From: Paracyclopina nana
Lineage: Eukaryota; Arthropoda; Copepoda; Cyclopoida; Cyclopettidae
Direction of reading: 5' to 3'
NCBI GenBank assembly: GCA_019096065.1
Contig: JAGUCH010000002.1
Coordinates: forward strand, 570,501 to 634,500
Length of the DNA stretch: 64,000 nt
Numbering within the stretch: the first letter of the stretch is position 1; every line of letters starts with the position of its first letter. A program made the translations under genes and the position numbers. A model generated the notes under the pieces. It saw only the letters and a program-made list of their open reading frames with translations, ran no database searches and was not told the origin of the DNA. Below are positions 1 to 10,806 of the stretch, piece after piece.

Positions 1-1
1 T

Positions 2-79
2 GCTGGCTTGAGGCATGCAACCTCAGCTAATTCAAGTTCTAGCAATGCAACTGCAACTTCAGGAGGATCAAGGCCATAA
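2..79 (+). CDS. Possible 3' end of an upstream gene
   Basis: An open frame entering from the left edge encodes about 25 residues rich in Ser, Ala, Thr and Gly (HATSANSSSSNATATSGG) and stops with TAA at 77-79. An AATAAA at about 138-143 follows at a suitable distance for polyadenylation. A low-complexity tail like this is common at protein C-termini but could also be chance. The body of the gene would lie outside the window, so no family can be named. Confidence 0.3.
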   Translation, partial: AGLRHATSANSSSSNATATSGGSRP

Positions 80-943
80 TTTAGTTTATTTCAACATTGA
101 GCTTTTTGAGCACACAATCCATTGAGGATGCACACACAATAAAGAGAGTAGCCTTACTATTTCTACAACAGGATGAGTCGAGGTTTGTTCATTCTTGAGG
201 TAATAATTGCTAGATCTGGAAGTGCAATATCAAAGGCTGGCTATTTATAAGAGGCTTAGTAGGCATTGATGTAAGTGCTGATAGATGTAGGCAATTTGAA
301 GTGCTTTCAATAATACCTTTGAGAGCTTGGGAAAGCTTCTGTATCTAATCACAGTACAAACTCAACATATGTACCCTAAAAATCAGATAAGATGACACAG
401 CTAACCCCTAATTAGAGCCTGGAACAAAAAAATGCTACTAATGGTAATGGTAAGCCTTTCTCCTTGTGTTTTCAAATGATATCAGCAATAACTATTATGA
501 CCCCAAATTACCTGCAAAACACAACTAAACTTAAAGAGCTCAATTTCCTCAAAATACAAGAAAAAGTTGGTCCAAACATTTTTTGAAGTGTTCCATTGTT
601 AATTTGGAAGTTAAAATGCAAACAAAAAAATTGGAATAGTTTGAAGCCATTATTCCAGAGCCAGAAAAACATTTGTGATTACCCAATCCAAATCATTTAG
701 AATTATTGCCTGTCAATGGGAGCCAACTTGGCAAAAGCTGCCCTACTCTCACTGCTTTTTGAAAAGCAACCTGTACTTATGAAAGATGAAAAAGTTAATT
801 AAGTAAGTGCAATAGTGGCTACAATTATAATTGCCATTCAGAGAGATTGAGCTTACACAATGCTGATTGAGAGAATCTGCCTTTCTATAAGGTAAGAGGC
901 CACAGGTAATGGCATCAATCTAGTTTAAGTTTGAACTTGAGGC
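80..943. other. Intergenic, no supported gene
   Basis: AT-rich sequence with no convincing ORF. It holds a likely poly(A) signal near 138 and, at 859-890, a short duplicate of the start of the downstream membrane-protein gene. Confidence 0.6.
859..890 (+). repeat. Micro-duplicate of a gene start
   Basis: An ATG followed by codons for MLIERICLSI repeats the first codons of the gene at 944, which begins MLNNIERICLSV. After about ten codons the copy runs into GTAAGA, a donor-like sequence. It may be a decayed partial duplicate or a short alternative first exon. Confidence 0.55.
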
Positions 944-1783
944 ATGCTGAACAATATTGAGAGAATCTGTCTTTCTGTCAGTGCAATGACCAATCTTCTG
1001 GTTATTGTTCCAGTGACCTTGATCATTGCGGATTACTTGTCCAAAAAGCCGCCAGGAATGCAAACACTCCTGGATTTGCTGTACATTGACTTGATGCGTG
1101 CTCTTCTGACCACCAGCTTGATTTTTTTCCCAATGCTCACAATTGGAGCCAATTTCGCTCCTGTTCCTTTGAACCTTCAACATGTCATAGTTTCATTTAC
1201 GCTGCTTTGCACATATTATTTCCTCGGTCAATTCTTGGTATTCTTAGCAGTGAGGTATTTGAGCATTTATCAAAGTGTCACAATTAGCGAAATTGACGAT
1301 GAACAAGTGGTAAGCATTGTCCGAAAATGCCTGTGCACATTTTCTGTGCTTGCTTACATGTTTGACACCTTTATTGCTCCAGCAAGTTACCGAAGAGCTG
1401 GAGTTTATGAAATATTAGAGTATGGCTTGCCGACAGAGGAAATCTATTTGGGACCAATTTTCATGACCTGTTTGGGATTTTTGCTCTTATTTTTTGTCGC
1501 CTTACAAATTCGCATAGAATGGATTGGCGAACAAGGCCATAGCAATAGCATGCTTCAATTTCTCATGGTTCTTGGCTTTCCCTTTTTCACACTTCATCTC
1601 ATTGTGCTGCGAATGCCAAGTTTGTACGGACGAATCCTAGCCATTGTGGCAAGTGAAACTTTGGTTTTCAAACTGATTCCCTTGAGAGTATTGGTGGGCA
1701 ATTCGATGTATTGGAATCATGCCAAGAAGATTGTAGCTTCTCTATACTGTGAACGTTTTGTCAAGATTGAAAATGAAACATAA
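944..1783 (+). CDS. Seven-helix membrane protein, paralog 1
   Basis: Single-exon 279-residue protein of no family I recognise. Hydrophobic segments lie at roughly residues 12-30, 48-70, 80-106, 126-148, 168-190, 203-222 and 232-252, so seven transmembrane helices are plausible. The third helix ends in VRYLSIYQ, which faintly recalls the DRY region of rhodopsin-like receptors. That is an impression, not an assignment. The N-terminus lacks a cleavable-looking signal. A paralog of identical length (6297-7136) lies 4.5 kb downstream on the same strand. AAUAAA-like sequence follows the stop near 1806. Alternatives are a lineage-specific chemoreceptor-like or other multipass family. Confidence 0.75.
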   Translation: MLNNIERICLSVSAMTNLLVIVPVTLIIADYLSKKPPGMQTLLDLLYIDLMRALLTTSLIFFPMLTIGANFAPVPLNLQHVIVSFTLLCTYYFLGQFLVFLAVRYLSIYQSVTISEIDDEQVVSIVRKCLCTFSVLAYMFDTFIAPASYRRAGVYEILEYGLPTEEIYLGPIFMTCLGFLLLFFVALQIRIEWIGEQGHSNSMLQFLMVLGFPFFTLHLIVLRMPSLYGRILAIVASETLVFKLIPLRVLVGNSMYWNHAKKIVASLYCERFVKIENET

Positions 1784-4606
1784 GCCTGTTATTTTGCATG
1801 AAAAAAAATAAACACCTAAGTCTTGGCTAAACAGACTTGAGATTCATGAAGTTAAAATGAATAATTATTTTACATCATCTATAATCATATCATAAACTCA
1901 AACTGAACTTAACATAATTTTCAAAGATGATCTAAAAGAAGGGATAAACTTAATGTGCCACATTCGCAACAAACTACTAAAATGCGCGACATGTGCAACA
2001 TACGCAACATACACGGCAATCCACTAAAATGCGCGACATGTGCGACAAACTACAAAAAAGGCAGTACTTGCGCGACAGACTTCTCAAATGCGTCACAAGC
2101 GCAAAAAACTACTAAAATGCGCGACAAACTACTAATGCACGGCATGCGCGACAAACTACTTTAAAAATGCGCGACATGCGTGAGTGCTAAAATGTGGGAC
2201 ATGCGCGACAGTTTACTAAAATCTGCGACAAACTACTAAAATGCACGACATGTGCAACATACACGACAATCTACTAAAATGCGCGACATGTGCGACAAAC
2301 TACTAAAAAGGCGCGACTTGCGCGACAAACTACTAAAGTGCGCGACATGCGCAACAAAATATTGAAATCCGCGACATACTATTGATGTGCTGCATGCGTG
2401 ACAAATTACTAAATTGCGCGACATGCGCGACAAACTACTAAAATGCGCGACATGCGTGAGCGCTAAAATGCGCGACACGCGCGATAATCTACTAAAATGT
2501 GCGACATGCGCGCCAAACTACTTAAATGAGCGATTAGCGCGACTACTAAAATGCGCGAAATGCAAAGCGAATATTCTATGGCATATTTTGTTTTATTATG
2601 TGTATAAAAAAAGTCAAGGCTATATCACAATACGTATAAATAAACGTATAGGGCGTTCTTTGAAAAGCAGAGTATATAATTTTTCCGGTAAAACGAGCCT
2701 ACAATTTTTAGGCAAGAAAATCAAGTAGTCTACTCAGTTGGCAAGTACCCAATTTCATTATTGACAGACTCAGCTATACTTGGCCTTTATTTAGAAATAC
2801 TGGCCTATGGCTTCCCATAGCAATTTTTAAAACTTCTAGCTCAGTGCCACTTTGTTTTAGTGGTATTATGCATTTCAATAACCCCCACCAAACTTAAGAG
2901 ATATCACTTTTTTAATTTCATAAGCAAGTTGCTAGGATGACCAGGAACAGAGATGCATAGGGATAATGTTTCATGCTATTAGTAATAATTGATTGTAAAG
3001 TTTGGCACTTCATATCTCCTTTCCTGACCATTCTAGCGATTCGCTTATGAAATAACAAAAGTTAGCCCTTTTGATTTTATGAGAGGTATTTGAAACTCTA
3101 CTCAGCAAAAAAAGCACTCTGAAGGGAGCTAGAGGATTTTTATTTATGTTATGGGAAGAGCCAGGCCAGGACTTTTATAACTACCCTTAAACGGACGCTA
3201 GGGTCAACTTAAAGATTCAAGTTCATAATTTATTATTTTTTTATTGTTAAAAGCTTCAAGACTTTTTAATTAAAAGACTTAGTTTGAGTGAGCTTAGTTG
3301 TCCATTTTTTTATTGAAGAGTTTATTCTGACTTATTTTCATGAGTCTAATCAGTCTAATCATGAGTTTAATTTTTGTTTTAATACCGCACACAAACAAAA
3401 GCACATGTTTCAGAGAGAAAAGTTGCGAGACAATCAAATATTTGTAAAAAAGATCATTTGCATTTTTGGCAGTTTTAGTTTTTATCTTAAATCAATCAAG
3501 GCCACAGTGGACAAAAAAGCCATTTTTGCGCTGACTAGAAATGGCCAAATTCTCATTTGAAGACCAATTTTCAGCTTCTTATTTGAATGACTTCTAGGCT
3601 CTCAAAAGAGTCCAAATTAGTGTGCACTGGCAGTCAGATTAAGATGAAAATTTGCTATAGAAATCAATTTGTCTTGGATTTAGTCTGTTTTGGGAAAAAT
3701 GGTAGAAGAGCCATTTTTGGCTTATTTCAGGCAGCCATAGCTTTTGTTTGGAACCGAATGTAAACAAGATATTGTGACTAAAAAATAACTGAGACACCAT
3801 TTTAGGATAATGATACAAAATTGGGCGCGGAAAGGCGCGGAATGAGGAGATGTGATAGCCGGTTTTTAGCTTACTGCTATAAGAAAGAGGGGCTACGACG
3901 ATTTCGCGACTTTTTTGGGATGAGCGTGAAAGCGACATTTTTAACCACTGTGGCAAGGGTTCAACGGTCGCGGAGGAATTTCTAGAACACTAGTTAAAAA
4001 CCAAGCCGTTTCTGAACTTATTTAAAATGATTCTCTTACCAAGTTGGCACAATGAGAAGATTTTTCACTTATCACTTTCAAGCATCAATTTCGGATGTCA
4101 CAGATTTCCAAGGATGCAGATGTTATATTGTTATTGACTCCCTCCGATTTCGCGACTTTTCTTGAATTTTACATCAGCTGCCTCAAAATGACTTTCGGCG
4201 GCAAATTCAAAATCTTGATAACAAGCGCAAAAAAAAAACAAATGACAAACAAATAAGTGTATAGTAAAGACTACATGTATTTCTCGTCATTTATGAATGG
4301 ATTTTAAGAAATAACGTATGTTTTTATACAGCTGTACAGATCTCTTTAAATTGGAGTGTAGCAATGCCAAAGTCATGATATCCTGTTGAGAATTTGATAC
4401 TTCCAGCAAATTCGTACTTTTTTCAAGGAACAACTAAAGTAAGTTGTTGTCATGTTCCAGCTCTGACAAATCATAAAAATTATTTCTTTGTACAATATCT
4501 TGAGATGGTAATAGTAAATTGGGAGAGATTTCTTTTGAGACCTGAATAGGAATAATAAAAGAGTGTTGGGAAGCTCTGGAAGAAAGTACAGACATAATTG
4601 AGCTTT
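1784..4606. other. Intergenic with a minisatellite
   Basis: No supported gene. The short ORFs at 1955-2728 are read-through of the tandem array described separately. The rest is AT-rich unique sequence; 3288-3560 and 3639-3956 show open frames without recognisable protein character. Confidence 0.6.
1950..2570. repeat. Tandem array, GCGCGACATG/AAACTACTAAAAT units
   Basis: About 20 imperfect copies of a unit near 27-30 bp made of the words AAACTACTAAAATG and CGCGACATG(T)GCGAC. Units vary by small indels, so the array is partly in and out of phase. It encodes spurious Met-Arg-Asp/Ala-Thr-Cys repeats in translation. Confidence 0.85.
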
Positions 4607-7204
4607 TCATCGAGGTCTGGTCACCACATCGTGGTATGGAGGAGGTTGGATGAGTGGCTGCCTGTAATCAGCATTGGGAGGTATGACACCAGTGGGGTAT
4701 TGGTCAGCATATGGGTTTTGGTGGGGAGGGTAGTCAGGGTTGTAGGGTGGGGCTGTGGGGTAATCCGGAGTGGCTGAAGCCCTGTAGACATAACCGGTCT
4801 CCTCGGAGTATTCGGCACTTTGCCTGCTGTTCCTGGAAAGCAAATAGGAAAATGGTACAATTTGACGGAGTCGACAAACACCTATCCGGAAAATGTACAT
4901 TTTCTGAGAGCTGATGTCCTCAGTGTTCATTTGTGCGAAATTTTCAATCCAAGCCTACGTACACCCATGGCATAAAATATATATGCGAAGAGAAACTTCA
5001 TTCATAATTACATTCATTCATAATGCATTCATAATACATAATTTTGTATTTTTGGAACCATATTTGAGAAACTTCATTCCGATACATAATTTTGTATTTT
5101 TGGAACGGTATTTAAAACTTCATTTTTGTTTACTTAGAATCCAAGTCTCTTCACATGCTCAGAAACAAATGTTAAAACTCAGCATAAACTTGAGCTTATA
5201 ACAATTTGCGCAATTATTTTATGTCGACCCAGAAGATTGATATCGAGATTTTGTGTCATGGGTTGAGATAGGCTTGGAACTAAGATTTCTGCCAAATGAG
5301 CCATTGCGACATCATCTTTCAGAAAATGTACATTTCCCAAATAGGTTTTTGGATATATCTATCTTAAAAGACCAATAGAAAGCGAAAGAGCAGCAAATCC
5401 TATAAAATGACTAATCTTATAAGCCCTGCGTCATTACCTATTTTTTCTGCGTTGACGTGGAGAAGATCTGGATTTGTTGCGTGAGCACACGATTAAAGCT
5501 GATAGGAGTACAAAGGCCATGAGACAAGGGATGGCCCAAAAGGTGATCCGGAATGGCAGTTCGATTTGCTTGACACATCCAGCCAAATGGATGTTCTCCG
5601 AGGATGGGGAGTAGACACAAGCATCCGGACTGTCACCATCGATGCAGCAAGATCCGGGCACCTTTCGCCCTGCCTTCAACTTCTCTGCGGCTGCCCAATC
5701 CTGCCAACCTTCAGCTCCACAACATTGCAAGTTGGGCTGGACAAAGTCCCAGAAGAGCTTCACCAGAGAGTGGGCATCCTCATCCGGATCATAGTAGGGA
5801 ATGGTCTTCTCCAGCTCATTCGCTGCCATTTCGACTTCATTCGGGAACTGCGAAAACAAGTAGACAATGCCTGCAATGTTCCCACCCAAAAAGATGAAGA
5901 GGATGATGATGAAGGAGCCAAGCATGCATTGGTTCTGGCAAGCTGAGCCACAGCATCCCAAGAAGGTGAAAATGACGAGGAAAGCGAAGACAACGATGAC
6001 AATGAGAAGGAGGCTGAAGTAGATGGCTGAGGGATTGTCTGGAGACAAGTCTGTGTCAATGTGGAAGCCAAGGATGTCTTTCGACTCGATGAGTACATAA
6101 ATGGCTCCGGCTAGCACTGCCCCAACTGCAAGCTGAAATGAAAAAAAAACATTAATGCATCAGATTTCATTTCCTTCAAAAGGTCTTAAAAGTTTGATAA
6201 ATGAGTCCTCATCATCGATGAATTATGAGATGAATTTCTCCATTTCAGTTCGACAAAGAGAAAGGAATTATTACAGTCAGAGCTCGAGCTTTCACCATGA
6301 TGGACGTAATTGAGAGAATCTGCCTCTCTGTCAGTGCAATGACCAATCTTCTGGTTATCGTTCCAGTGACCTCGATCATTGCGGATTACTTGTTCAAAAA
6401 GCCGCCAGGAATGCAAACACTCCTGGATTTGCTGTACATTGACTTGATGCGAGCTTTTCTTATCGCCAGCTTGAATTTTTTCCCAATGCTCACAATTGGA
6501 GCCAACTGTGCGCCAGTTCATCTGTACATTGAGCATGCATTGGTAGCAATCAACTATACGTTAGACCTCTACTTCCTAGGGCAGTTTCTGGTATTCCTTG
6601 CTGTCAGGTATTTGAGCATTTATCAAAGCGTCACAATTAGCGATATTGATGATGACCAAGTGGTCAGCATTGTCCGAAAATGCCTGTGCGCATTTTCTGT
6701 ACTTGCATACACATTTGACACCTTCATTGCTCCATCCGACTACGCAAGAACTGTGTTTTACCAAATATTATCGCATGGCTTGCCCACATCCCAACTCATC
6801 TGGGGACCAATCTTTATGACAACGTTGGGCTTTTTGCTCATATTTTTTGTTGGCCTTCAAGGGCGAATTGAATGGTCGGGGGAACGAGACAACAAAATTG
6901 GCTGCCTCAGGTTTCTCATGATGCTCAGTTTCCCTCTGTTCACACTGCATCTCATTGCTTTACGAATGCCAACCTCGCTCGGTAGAATCTTGGCCATTGT
7001 GGCCAGCGAGACTTTGGTCTTCAAACTGATTCCTTTGCGAGTATTGGTGAGCAATGACAACTACTGGAGCCATGCCAAAACGTGGATCAAGAGCAACCTG
7101 TGTACGCGTTTGAATCTATTACAAAATGAAATATAAGTTACCAAGGCTGCAAAGTTGACGATGAACAGGATGAATTTGCAACAGTCCCAGCAACATTTGT
7201 CCAT
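4607..7204 (-). CDS. Tetraspanin
   Basis: Four-pass tetraspanin organising membrane microdomains. Deduced exons: 7142-7204 (start MDKCCWDCCKFILFIVNF, with membrane-proximal cysteines and the first helix), 5438-6132 and 4607-4832. They join in frame to about 327 residues. The large extracellular loop carries CCG near residue 158 and PGSCC near 182, the family signature. The cytoplasmic tail, on the last exon, is long (about 75 residues), rich in Pro and Tyr, and ends with PPPY near residues 316-319, a typical WW-domain ligand. Usual tetraspanins are about 240 residues, so the tail is extra. Intron 1 contains the opposite-strand gene at 6297-7136. Confidence 0.9.
6297..7136 (+). CDS. Seven-helix membrane protein, paralog 2
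   Basis: Single-exon 279-residue paralog of the protein at 944-1783, same length and same helix pattern. The first 60 codons are nearly identical at the DNA level to paralog 1. From about residue 70 the two diverge clearly, with replacements in the loops (for example ANCAPVHLYIEH versus ANFAPVPLNLQH). The gene lies wholly inside intron 1 of the tetraspanin gene, on the opposite strand; its stop (7134-7136) is only a few bases from the tetraspanin exon 1 donor. Family unknown. Confidence 0.75.
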   Translation: MMDVIERICLSVSAMTNLLVIVPVTSIIADYLFKKPPGMQTLLDLLYIDLMRAFLIASLNFFPMLTIGANCAPVHLYIEHALVAINYTLDLYFLGQFLVFLAVRYLSIYQSVTISDIDDDQVVSIVRKCLCAFSVLAYTFDTFIAPSDYARTVFYQILSHGLPTSQLIWGPIFMTTLGFLLIFFVGLQGRIEWSGERDNKIGCLRFLMMLSFPLFTLHLIALRMPTSLGRILAIVASETLVFKLIPLRVLVSNDNYWSHAKTWIKSNLCTRLNLLQNEI

Positions 7205-7901
7205 TTTGTCCCTTGATTCAGCAGCTTTTGTGCATAGTCAATAATCCTTTGTTTTGACCTTTGGTCTTGATTTGTTGATGTTTTTGCACTTTTGTTTTAA
7301 CTGGAATGCCTCTTTTGGCAAAAAGGCCGAGATTTTGGTGTCGGCCAAGGAAGAAAGAGGAGAAAGCTTCTCAAGGAAAGAAGCTTGAATAAGAAAGGAG
7401 TGGTTTTGATTAACTGAAGAAAAATCGCCTCGAAAACTAGCTCGATCTACAGCAATGAAAACTCATTATGACTACGCATAAAATATCTTCATTTGTTATT
7501 GGTCCATATAAAATTAAAGTATTTTTTCCGTTAAAAATTGACATTTAGTTTAAAATTGTCAAATCAAAGTTCGCGAATAATTTACGTTTTCGCAAAATTA
7601 ATTCGCCTCAGAATTGCTCCGTCGGTTTCGCTTGTTGGACGTTTTGTTGTTTTTTACAGAGAAGCGAGTAAAATAAAAAGTACCATGAAAAAAAAATGGA
7701 TTTTTTTGCGCATTTTTTGAAAAAATAAAAACAAAGCTTTTGAAATTAACATGATTGTTTTTTACTGTGCATTCATTATGGGTGAAATTTGGCTGTCATT
7801 ATTTAATGGAGTCGAAATAATACTCGGAATTCGAACTTCCCTCCTCCGGGAAATTTAAAACAAAAATAAACAAAAAGTCTTTCTGCTTGACAGGTATTGT
7901 G
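7205..7901. other. Intergenic between tetraspanin and ALG6
   Basis: About 700 bp that must hold the tetraspanin promoter (minus) and the ALG6 promoter (plus). AT-rich, with A-runs at about 7690-7730. Just before the ALG6 ATG the tract TTCTGCTTGACAG resembles a 3' splice site, so a 5' UTR intron or a trans-splice site is possible. Confidence 0.45.
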
Positions 7902-10751
7902 ATGTTTTCCATCGAGGAGCTGTTGATTTTGACCTTTGGCCTTTTGTTGAGGGCCATGACCTCGGTGCACCCGCACTCAGGTCAAGGTCAGCCTCCAATG
8001 TTCGGAGACTACGAAGCTCAGCGGCATTGGCAAGAAATCACAGTCAATCTTCCCATTGAAGAGTGGTACTTCAATTCGACTGACAACGATTTGCTCTATT
8101 GGGGCCTGGATTATCCGCCATTGACTGCGTATCATTCTTGGATCATTGGACAGGTCTGTGCTTTCCTACAGCTCAAACTAGTTTTAAATTTGAGTTTACA
8201 AGCTGATCCAATTCGTCGTAATGACAATTAAAAACTTCAAAGTCTGCTTTTTAAGCTTTAGCGTAATACAGTTTGTAATGTCTGATTTCAAAATATTTTC
8301 TCGATTTCATACATCGATCATTTCGTATTTTTTTGTTTTGAAATTGCTCAAAGTAGTTGAAAAATATTTTTTCAGGCTGATTCAATTCGTTGTGAGACAA
8401 TTCAAGTCTGAAATATGCTCCTTAAGCTGTAGTGTGATGCTGCATGTAATATCTGGTTACAAAATATTTGCTTGCTTTCATGCATTGATCATTTTGCAAT
8501 GTTTAGCTTTTCCAGAGCTCTAACTAGATGTAAATGTGGTTCTCAAGAAGCCAATTCAATTCATTTTAATGAAATGTTAACTTCATAAATATGCTCTGTA
8601 AGCCTTAGCATAATACTGTTTTAATACGAGATTTAAAATAATTGCGTGACTTTATGCATTGATCATTCCAGAATGTTTTGCTTTTTAAGAGCTATTGCTA
8701 GTAGTAAATTTGGTTCTCAAGCCAATTCTATTGATTTTAATGGCAATTGAACGTTGAATACGCTCTTTTTAAAAGCTGTCGAGTCTTTCAGTTTTCATAA
8801 TTGATTAACACAATAAGTATTTGCTTGATTTCATGCATGGATCATTCCGCAATGTTTTGCCTTTCAATAGCTCAAACTAGTTTTCAATGTGGTTCTCAAG
8901 CCAATTTATAATAATTGAAATGACATGTAAACTTCATAAATACACTCTTTAAGTTTTATCGCAATACCGCTTCATGCTGTAATGTTTGGTTGTTTTCTAT
9001 AATTAATTGCCAAATATTTGCTGAATTTCATGAATTGTTCATTCCGCAGTGTTTTGCTTTTCAAGAGCTCAAACTAGCTGTAAAAGTGGTTCACAAGCCG
9101 ATTCATTGCAATTACAGTTGAACTTTGTAAATAAGCTCTTTAAGCTGTAGCATAATACTGTATGTAATATCTGATTACAAAATATTTGCTCGGTTTCAAG
9201 CATAGATCATCCTGCAATGATATGCTTTTCAAGAGCTTAAACTAGCTGTAAATGTGATTCTCAAGCCGATTGAATTCATTGCAATCACAATTGAACTACG
9301 TAAATAGGCTCTTTAAGCTGTAGCAAAGTACTGTATGTAATATCTGATTACAAAATATTTGCTCGGTTTCATGCATGGATCATTCCGCAATGTTTTGCTT
9401 TTCAATAGCTTGAACTAGCTTTAAATCTGGTTAACAAGCAAATTCTTTTCAGGTCGCCCAGCTTGTGGATCCTTCGTATGTGGAACTGCACAAGTCAAGA
9501 GGAAGAGAGGATTACTACCATAAGATACTGATGCGGAATTCAGTGCTGGTGGTCGATGCCTGCCTCCTTTTGCCAGCCTTTTGGGCCTTCGCGAGGTCCA
9601 TTTCGAAGGCCAAGCTAATCACCCTGTCTGCCCTGGCTTTCTACCCAGGCTTGATTCTCATTGACAATGGCCATTTCCAATACAATGGAGTGAGCCTTGG
9701 CCTTTTTTTCACCGCTGTGGTCTTCATACTGAACCGAATGGACTTGATGGCCACAATGGCCTTTGTCATGGCTTTGAGCTACAAGCAAATGGAGTTGTAC
9801 CACAGTCTGCCTTTCTTCAGCTACCTCCTTGGCCTTTGCCTGAGGAGAGAGCCTTCATGGGCCAAAGGCCTTTTCAAATTGGCCTCCATAAGCCTTGTGG
9901 TCTTCGCAACCTTCGCAGTGGCTTGGTGGCCTTTTTGGACCGACTTGAACATGTTGAAGCAAGTGCTGACAAGAATTTTCCCCCTGAATCGTGGCCTTTT
10001 TGAGGACAAGGTGGCCAACTTTTGGTGCTCTTTCAATGTGGCCTTCAAGCTCAAAGGCCATTATGACCCATCGACATTGGCTGTGATGTCTGCGATGACA
10101 ACCTTGATCTCAGTCCTGCCTTGCAATGTGGCCTTATTTTTGAGGCCTTCGAAGGACTCATTTCTCTCCGCTTTGCTCTCCACTTCCTTGGCCTTTTTCC
10201 TCTTCTCCTACCAAGTCCATGAAAAGTCCATCCTGCTTGTGGCCTTGCCAGCCTTGATGAACCTCAAGAACTTCAAAGGCCACCGATACTCTGACTTTGC
10301 CCTCACCTGGTTCGCTTTGGTGTCAACATTCTCCATGTGGCCTTTGCTGCAAAAGGACGGCCTTGGAGTGGCCTTTGTGGCCTTGCAGGCCATTTTCCTC
10401 TGCACTTGCCACTATGCAGCTCTGCTCGAGTTCAATCATGACAACTTGAGCGAAGAAGCAGCGAAGAAGAAATCTTCTCCCAAGCCACTTAGCCAAACTG
10501 ACATGAGCAAGGCCAATCTCCAGGATTGGCTCATTTGGACTTTGTTCAACTTCAGCCTGGTTGGATTCACCATACTCATTTTAGGCAGTGTTCATGTCGA
10601 GCCTCCCAATGGCTACCCCCACATTTGGCCTTTACTTGTGTCGGCCTTCAGTGCTGGCCATTTTGTGGCCTTTTTGGCATTTTTCAATTTTTGCCATTTC
10701 AAGCAGTTCCTGGCTTTGGGCCCAACCAATGAAGCGAAGAAAAATAATTGA
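7902..10751 (+). CDS. ALG6: ALG6 alpha-1,3-glucosyltransferase
   Basis: ER multipass enzyme that adds the first glucose to the lipid-linked Man9GlcNAc2 precursor of N-glycans. Two deduced exons, 7902-8153 and 9453-10751, join in phase 0 to 516 residues (human ALG6 is 507). Exon 1 shows the family core near residues 23-48 ([21 protein letters not shown]) and [16 protein letters not shown] at 64-79. Exon 2 continues with [30 protein letters not shown] and [14 protein letters not shown], all typical of ALG6/ALG8. GDYEAQRHW and overall match favour ALG6. The ATG at 7902 is the only suitable start. The intron is 1,299 bp of diverged tandem repeats. CEP135 starts 55 bp downstream. Confidence 0.95.
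8160..9450. repeat. ALG6 intron tandem repeat, ~175-bp unit
   Basis: Most of the ALG6 intron consists of about seven diverged head-to-tail copies. Landmarks recur in order: TTTCATGCATTGATCATT, then GCAATGTTTTGCTTTTCAAGAG, CTCAAACTAG, CTCAAGCCAATTCAATTC, TAAGCTGTAGC and TAATATCTGATTACAAAATA. Spacing of the CATGCAT word is about 165-185 bp. The copies closest to exon 2 are the most alike. Confidence 0.9.
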
Positions 10752-10806
10752 TTTGTTTTTAATTAGTCTTTTTATTTTATTTTTTTATTTTCATTTCAGA
10801 CACAAA
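10752..10806 (+). promoter_or_regulatory. Polypyrimidine-AG junction, candidate trans-splice acceptor
   Basis: Only 55 bp separate the ALG6 stop from the CEP135 ATG. They consist of an uninterrupted T-rich tract ending TTTTCATTTCAG, seven bases before the ATG. This has the form of a 3' splice site. There is no room for a conventional promoter or a separate 3' UTR. Either a spliced leader is attached here (operon), or a cis-spliced 5' UTR intron of CEP135 starts upstream inside ALG6. Confidence 0.55.

Noticed and set aside
1955-2728. Overlapping ORFs with Met-Arg-Asp/Cys-Ala-Thr repeats
   Set aside because: Translation of the 27-30 bp minisatellite; no independent protein signal.
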